Shown: positions 59,386 through 64,000 of the stretch, piece after piece
How the letters are laid out: each line of letters starts with the position of its first letter
Numbering within the stretch: position 1 is the first letter of the stretch
Assembly: GCF_023517775.1 (NCBI RefSeq)
Contig: NZ_CP082904.1
Coordinates: 62,001 to 126,000 of the forward strand
Length of the DNA stretch: 64,000 bases
DNA from: Mixta hanseatica
Lineage (GTDB): Bacteria; Pseudomonadota; Gammaproteobacteria; Enterobacterales; Enterobacteriaceae
Direction of reading: 5' to 3'
Position numbers and translations under genes: made by a program
Notes under the pieces: generated by a model
The model's input: only the letters and a program-made list of their open reading frames with translations
What the model was told of the DNA's origin: nothing
The model's database searches: none

Positions 59386-60339
59386 ATGTCAACGATTACT
59401 GAAAGCCCGGCACCCGAGGTGTCGACGGGCTCGCTATTTTTTCAGTTAAGCAGCGGTAAATTTAAGCCAAATAAACTCTGGCAATGCCGACGTTTTCGGC
59501 TGAAGTTCCTGCTGCGCTCGCTGCTTTATCCGATAACCACCTTTTCTTATATGGAGAAGATGGCTGAGCTGCCGGCTATGCGTCAGGCTCTGCTTATTCA
59601 GGGGCTGCTGCCAGCGAAGATTCATCGCCCTTATCTCTGTTCCCGCTTTAGCGTTAAACAACGCGCGCAGGCGCTACTGGCGCATTACAGCACTGTGCAA
59701 CAGCTGCCGCATACGCTCTATCAGCTGTTCCTGTCGCCGGTTGATCACAACGTAGCGCACCTGCAGGGTAAAAATAATGAGCGGTTTGATATTGTTTGCA
59801 GTAGCGGACGTTACGATCGTGAAGGCGAAATAACGCTGGTGCTGTTGTATAACGCAGTGACCCTGGCCTCGCTCTCTTTCTCTTTTATTAGGCAGGATGG
59901 CCAGCAGGCTATTTTAATTGGCGGTTTACAGGGACCGCGTAAAACGGTAAATGCCGATATGATCCGCGAAGCAACCAAAGCCAGCCACGGCCTGTTCCCT
60001 AAGCGTGTATTAATGGAAACGCTGTTTTATCTTGCTGCGCGCTGTCAGGTCAAACAGATCCAGGCGGTAGGCGACGATACGCACGTTTTTCGTAGTCTGC
60101 GCTATCGACACAGTAAAAGAGAGGTGTTTCACGCCAGCTACAGCGAATTCTGGCTGTCGTTAAGTGGGGAAGCGTTACCGAATGGCCTGTATCAGCTGCC
60201 GCTGGCGATGCCGCGTAAACCGCTGGAAGAGATCGTCAGCAAAAAACGCGCGGAATACCGTCGGCGTTATGAATTTATGGATATGCTGGAACAGCAGCTG
60301 GCGGAGGTGGTGGCGGGTAATGCATCAGGCCGGGCTTAA
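59386..60339 (+). CDS. VirK/YbjX family protein (DUF535)
   Basis: A 317-residue protein of the VirK/YbjX (DUF535) family. Recognisable stretches are LLHRPYLCSRFSVKQRAQALLAHY-like KIHRPYLCSRFSVKQRAQAL, VLLYNAVTLASLSFSF and ILIGGLQGPRKTVNADMIREATKASHGLFPKRVLME-type segment GGLQGPRKTVNADMIR. Family members are linked to cell-envelope stability and peptide resistance in Salmonella and Shigella; the biochemical activity is unknown. No signal peptide. It is a single gene between sodA and yibL. Confidence 0.85.
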   Translation: MSTITESPAPEVSTGSLFFQLSSGKFKPNKLWQCRRFRLKFLLRSLLYPITTFSYMEKMAELPAMRQALLIQGLLPAKIHRPYLCSRFSVKQRAQALLAHYSTVQQLPHTLYQLFLSPVDHNVAHLQGKNNERFDIVCSSGRYDREGEITLVLLYNAVTLASLSFSFIRQDGQQAILIGGLQGPRKTVNADMIREATKASHGLFPKRVLMETLFYLAARCQVKQIQAVGDDTHVFRSLRYRHSKREVFHASYSEFWLSLSGEALPNGLYQLPLAMPRKPLEEIVSKKRAEYRRRYEFMDMLEQQLAEVVAGNASGRA

Positions 60340-60350
60340 TCTGCCCGGCC
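60328..60350. terminator. Hairpin between the VirK-like gene and yibL
   Basis: GGCCGGGC (60328-60335) and GCCCGGCC (60343-60350) form an 8-base-pair stem, overlapping the stop codon of the VirK-like gene. It lies between the two convergent genes; no T run. Confidence 0.45.
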
Positions 60351-60357
60351 CTCAGGC

Positions 60358-60720
60358 TCAGAAAGCTTTAGGCGCGAAACCGGTCATCTCTTTCAGGCCC
60401 ATCTCTTTACCCAGCGCGGTCATGGGGTGCACCACGACCAGGCCGCGCACGCTTTTTTTCAGCGCGCCCATATTCGCCTGCTCTTTTTTGGTGATAGCCC
60501 GGCTGAAAGGCAATTTTTGCAGCTTCTGTGCTTCTTTGCTTAGCTTCTGGTCACGCACGTCACGCAGACGTTCGATCTCTTTAACCAGCGCCTCTTTTTC
60601 TTTCAGCAGCGCGCCGAGTTTCTCCGCATCGCCCGATTCCAGTAACATCGGCTCTTTACGATTGAGCGCATCCAGCAGATCGCTGAGGCGCTTGATTTCG
60701 GCTTTTTCCTGCTCTTTCAT
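60358..60720 (-). CDS. yibL: Ribosome-associated protein YibL
   Basis: A 120-residue, basic, coiled-coil-forming protein, same length as E. coli YibL, which associates with the ribosome. The start [19 protein letters not shown] is followed by a long helix and the conserved [40 protein letters not shown] and [15 protein letters not shown] 60720 fits; the frame extends to 60759 without support. Lies downstream of mtlR as in E. coli. Confidence 0.93.
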   Translation of the reverse strand: MKEQEKAEIKRLSDLLDALNRKEPMLLESGDAEKLGALLKEKEALVKEIERLRDVRDQKLSKEAQKLQKLPFSRAITKKEQANMGALKKSVRGLVVVHPMTALGKEMGLKEMTGFAPKAF

Positions 60721-60781
60721 GACGATTACCTGTACTGATGAATAACCGATAGGATACACGAAAAGCGTGCGGGGCGCGGGG

Positions 60782-61396
60782 CTACTTTTTAAAGGCCTGC
60801 TTCATACCAATGCGGGAAATCAGCTCGGTCAGCGAGAGCACCATCGTTGAGCGCAGCACCTGCTGATAACGCTGCTGCTGCATGGCGCGTAGCTGTTCAT
60901 CATCATCAGAGAAATCGGGGCGGGGCGGCCAGGCGCTGACGCAGTGCAGCTCGCTGAACGGCCCCAGAATCTCGTCGTCGCTAAAACGGTATTCGCTGTG
61001 GTCATGGTTCAGCTCTTCACGCAGCGCCATCAACAGCTCGCAGTCTTCATATTCGTGGCGGCTAATCACGCCAAGGCCGTAAATCAGCTTTAGCCTTACT
61101 GACATTTCACCCAGCGGGCCGTTGCCCAATAGCAGCGGCTCAACGGCATACTTCACCGCATAATCATCCTTGCGAAACACCTGAAGCACCAGCAGGTTAA
61201 CCGCTTCGGTCAACAGCTCGACGGCGGCAATCAGGAAGCTTCTTACCGAGCGTCCGGCGTTCAGGCGCTCCAGCACCCGATTTTCAAAAGCCTGCTTCTC
61301 TTCCATTGTTGCCTGTACATTTATCATTCTGCGCACGGGCACAGCCTGGCTATGCCCTTGTTGCTCGCCGTTAAACCGCATCGGCAGCGTGCGCAT
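60782..61396 (-). CDS. mtlR: Mannitol operon repressor MtlR
   Basis: MtlR keeps mtlAD off without mannitol; it has no classic DNA-binding domain. 204 residues, with the conserved [61 protein letters not shown] [20 protein letters not shown] and [20 protein letters not shown] 61396 overlaps the mtlD stop (TAATG), so it is co-translated; about 9 residues longer than E. coli at the N-terminus. Confidence 0.95.
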   Translation of the reverse strand: MRTLPMRFNGEQQGHSQAVPVRRMINVQATMEEKQAFENRVLERLNAGRSVRSFLIAAVELLTEAVNLLVLQVFRKDDYAVKYAVEPLLLGNGPLGEMSVRLKLIYGLGVISRHEYEDCELLMALREELNHDHSEYRFSDDEILGPFSELHCVSAWPPRPDFSDDDEQLRAMQQQRYQQVLRSTMVLSLTELISRIGMKQAFKK

Positions 61397-62544
61397 TATG
61401 GCATTGCAGCATAGGCCTTAACCACAGCGGCAACGACTTCGCTATGGGCATCAAGACCAGAAACCTGTGCCAGCGCGGCCTGCGGCCCCACTGAGTTCAA
61501 CAGCACTTCCAGCTCCTGCGCCTGCGGATCCTGCGCGCTGCGATAATGCATGGCGGCAGCGATGCCTTTCACCAGGTTATCGTGCGGCAGCTGATACTCC
61601 AGCGTGCCCAGCGTCGGCTTGATCAGACGGTCTCCGGCGCTGAGCTTGCGCAGCGGCTGACGACCGACGCGCTCGACGTCATCTTTCAGGTAAGGGTTTT
61701 CAAAACGGCCCAGAATCTTTTCGATATAGGCAGCATGTTTGTCCGGGTCAAAGCTGTAACGCTTGATCAGCACCGCACCGCTCTCCTGCATGGCGCCTTT
61801 TACCACTGCGCGTACCGCCGGATCGAGGATGGCGTCGCGAATGGTTTGATGGCCGGCCAGCTGGCCCAGATAGGCGGTGATGGCGTGGCCGGTGTTCAGG
61901 GTAAAGAGTTTACGCTCCACGAACGCCATCAGGTTATCGGTAAGCTCCATGCCCGGGATCGTCGGTAGCTCGCCTTTGAACTGGGTTTTATCCACAATCC
62001 ATTCGCTAAAGGTCTCAACGGTTACCTCCAGCGGATCGCTGCTGCCCGCTTCGCTCGGCGGCACGATACGGTCCACGGCGGAATCGACAAAGCCGACGTG
62101 CTCTTCCACCCAGGCGTGGAGAGGTTCCGGCAGGGCGGCCAGCACATGCTGTTTCAGCTGGCTGGTGCCGCGCACCATGTTTTCGCAGGCGATAATATTT
62201 AACGGGCGGGAATTAGCGCTATCACTGCGTTTGGCCAGGCCGCGCGCGATGCTGCCAGCGATGCGCTCCAGAATCTGCGGACCAACCGCCGTGGTAACGA
62301 TATCAACCTCAGTAATCAGAGCGATCACCTCATCGCTGGTGCTGTTCACCGCGCTAACGCCGGTGACTGTTTCCACCTGCGCCTGTTCGCCGACGACATG
62401 CACCGGATACTGATGACGTGCATTCAGCGCGTCCAGTACCGCCTGATTTACATCGGCGAAGGTCAGTTCAATACCGGCGTCCGCCAGCAATTTGCCGATA
62501 AAACCACGACCAATATTACCGGCACCGAAATGTAATGCTTTCAT
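61396..62544 (-). CDS. mtlD: Mannitol-1-phosphate 5-dehydrogenase MtlD
   Basis: NAD-dependent enzyme converting mannitol-1-phosphate to fructose-6-phosphate. The Rossmann motif is [21 protein letters not shown], catalytic lysine region [20 protein letters not shown], and [11 protein letters not shown]. 382 residues, same as E. coli. Next in operon after mtlA (68-base spacer) and before mtlR. Confidence 0.98.
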   Translation of the reverse strand: MKALHFGAGNIGRGFIGKLLADAGIELTFADVNQAVLDALNARHQYPVHVVGEQAQVETVTGVSAVNSTSDEVIALITEVDIVTTAVGPQILERIAGSIARGLAKRSDSANSRPLNIIACENMVRGTSQLKQHVLAALPEPLHAWVEEHVGFVDSAVDRIVPPSEAGSSDPLEVTVETFSEWIVDKTQFKGELPTIPGMELTDNLMAFVERKLFTLNTGHAITAYLGQLAGHQTIRDAILDPAVRAVVKGAMQESGAVLIKRYSFDPDKHAAYIEKILGRFENPYLKDDVERVGRQPLRKLSAGDRLIKPTLGTLEYQLPHDNLVKGIAAAMHYRSAQDPQAQELEVLLNSVGPQAALAQVSGLDAHSEVVAAVVKAYAAMP

Positions 62545-62612
62545 CGTTGCTAAACCTTTAAAAAAGAATCAAGTAAGGGGCCGTTAACTGGCCCCTCAAC
62601 GTAAGTGATAGA

Positions 62613-64000
62613 TCAGGCGGGCTGACCGGTCAGCAGATCCAGCACTTCCTGCACGCTGGTGGTGTTGGCCAGACGTTCAATCACGCTTTCATCATCCAGC
62701 GCGTTGGTCAGGCTGGTAATCACCTGGATATGCTCGTTGTTACGGGCGGCGATACCGATCACCAGACGGGCGATATCATCTTCTTCTTCGCCAAAGCGTA
62801 CGCCCTGCGGATACTGGCAGAACACCACGCCGGTTTTCAGCACGCGATCTTTCGCTTCCACCGTTCCGTGCGGCACCGCAATGGATTCGCCCAGATAGGT
62901 TGGCGTCAGTTTCTCACGTTCCAGCATCGCGTCGACATATTCTGGCTCAACATAACCGCCTTTCACCAACTGCTCGCCGGCAAAGCGGATCGCCTCTTCT
63001 TTGTTGGCAGCCTGCTGGCCAAGGAAAACATTGCTGGCGCCCAGCTTAAACAGATGCTCGTTGCTGCTGTCGTAGCTGTCGCTCAGGGCGGCGCTGACCT
63101 TTTCACGATGGCTGGCGCTGCGCTGCGCCTCTGCCAGGCGGGTGGTTAAATCGCTGTACAGACCGCTGTCGAGAAAGTTATTCAGCGAAATATGCTGCGC
63201 GTGCGGCGCCTGGCGCATAGCGCGTTCAGTCAGGTCGCGGTGAGTAATCACCAGGTCCACATCGCCCGGCAGGGCATTGATGGCGGTATTGGTGACGGAA
63301 ATTTGCGTCAGCCCGGCATCCTGCACTTTCTTACGCAGCACGCCTGCGCCCATGGCGCTGGAGCCCATACCGGCGTCGCAGGCAACGATGATTTTACGTA
63401 CGTGGCTCAGATCGCCGCTCATCGCCGCAGCGGCAGGCACGCCCGCCTGACCTTTAGACTGCGCTTTCATATCCTGCATACGACGTGTTGCCGCTTCGAT
63501 ATCCTCTTCGTCTTTTACTTTGCTGGTTTTCAGCAGAATCGCGGAGGCAACAAAAGAGACGGCAAAGGCAGCCAGAATGGCGGCGATGTTAGCGAAGTAG
63601 GCACCTTTTGGCGTCATCGCCAGCACGGCAAGGATGGAACCCGGGGAAGCCGGAGAAACCAGGCCGCCGTTCAGCAGCGTCAGAGTGAAGACGCCAGTCA
63701 TACCGCCGAGGATTACTGCCAGCAGCAGGCGCGGCGCCATCAGCACATACGGGAAGTAGATTTCATGAATGCCGCCGAGGAAGTGAATAATGGCTGCGCC
63801 GCCCGCGGACTGTTTCGCATTGCCGCGGCCAAAGAACATATAGGCCACCAGCACGCCCATGCCCGGGCCTGGGTTCGCTTCGATCAGGAAGAAGATCGAT
63901 TTCCCGGCCTCGCTGGCCTGCTGAATACCCAGCGGCGAGAAGATACCGTGGTTAATGGCATTATTCAGGAACAGGATTTTCGCCGGTTCAACAAAGATAG
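62613..64000 (-). CDS. mtlA: Mannitol-specific PTS enzyme IICBA MtlA, C-terminal part
   Basis: The mannitol transporter/phosphotransferase, with the N-terminal membrane part cut by the end of the window: frame remains open to 64000. Visible are the last IIC helices (GGAAIIHFLGGIHEIYFPYV; GGMTGVFTLTLL), the IIB domain with phosphorylation cysteine in VACDAGMGSSAMGAGV, and the IIA domain with phosphorylation histidine in LGESIAVPHGTVEAKD. It is first in mtlADR. Confidence 0.97.
   Translation of the reverse strand, partial: IFVEPAKILFLNNAINHGIFSPLGIQQASEAGKSIFFLIEANPGPGMGVLVAYMFFGRGNAKQSAGGAAIIHFLGGIHEIYFPYVLMAPRLLLAVILGGMTGVFTLTLLNGGLVSPASPGSILAVLAMTPKGAYFANIAAILAAFAVSFVASAILLKTSKVKDEEDIEAATRRMQDMKAQSKGQAGVPAAAAMSGDLSHVRKIIVACDAGMGSSAMGAGVLRKKVQDAGLTQISVTNTAINALPGDVDLVITHRDLTERAMRQAPHAQHISLNNFLDSGLYSDLTTRLAEAQRSASHREKVSAALSDSYDSSNEHLFKLGASNVFLGQQAANKEEAIRFAGEQLVKGGYVEPEYVDAMLEREKLTPTYLGESIAVPHGTVEAKDRVLKTGVVFCQYPQGVRFGEEEDDIARLVIGIAARNNEHIQVITSLTNALDDESVIERLANTTSVQEVLDLLTGQPA

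Overview
The window looks like the chromosome of an enterobacterium in the Erwiniaceae, of a Pantoea/Mixta/Erwinia type. Protein sequences of the core genes (fliL-R, glyQS, xylAB, fdoGHI, sodA, mtlAD) are very close to Escherichia coli, GC content is moderately high, and the gene order is enterobacterial but rearranged. A complete lacZY with its own lacI beside an aryl polyene cluster is compatible with the lactose-positive genus Mixta. That genus call is an inference; no rRNA gene lies in the window to test it.

Layout. Positions 1-5292 (+): end of fliK, then fliLMNOPQR (basal-body, motor-switch and export-gate genes); fliL appears to carry a one-base frameshift in a run of seven A near its start. 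5337-11881 (-): lacY, lacZ, a lac promoter with CRP site and operators spaced almost as in E. coli, then a small bacteriocin/immunity pair lying between lacZ and lacI, then lacI. 12025-12888 (-): a GNAT-like acyltransferase resembling N-acyl amino acid synthases. 13663-29338 (+): an aryl polyene (APE) cluster in the canonical order (lipoprotein, methyltransferase, KS-like chain-length factor, acyltransferase, two ACPs, membrane protein, AMP ligase, dehydratase, glycosyl/acyltransferase, thioesterase, LolA-like protein, MMPL exporter, lipoprotein, KS, dehydratase, KR, KS) closed by its own phosphopantetheinyl transferase. Many junctions overlap as ATGA, so it probably acts as one long operon that makes the pigment, attaches it to a lipid and exports it to the outer membrane.

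29354-37532: the xylose regulon, xylR, xylH, xylG, xylF (-) and divergent xylAB (+). 37937-44708 (+): a second sugar system (periplasmic binding protein, ATPase, two permeases, a D-ribulokinase-like FGGY kinase and a SIS-domain isomerase), probably for a pentulose or related sugar. 44714-48924: wecH (-) and glyQS (+), keeping the E. coli neighbourhood xyl...wecH-glyQS.

49035-56489: yibF, the respiratory formate dehydrogenase operon fdoGHI-fdhE (-), and divergent fdhD (+); FdoG carries cysteine where E. coli has selenocysteine 196. 56768-58160 (+): an AT-rich two-gene unit that looks like a glycine-zipper toxin and a two-helix membrane immunity protein. 58531-64000: sodA with a strong terminator, a VirK/YbjX-family gene, yibL, and the mannitol operon mtlADR (-), with mtlA cut by the window end.

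Most promising for a second look: the bacteriocin pair between lacI and lacZ, the glycine-zipper toxin/immunity-like pair upstream of sodA, the pentulose transport/kinase/isomerase operon, the acyltransferase divergent from the APE cluster, the Cys-type FdoG and the fliL frameshift. No tRNA, rRNA, CRISPR array, insertion sequence or transposase was recognised.
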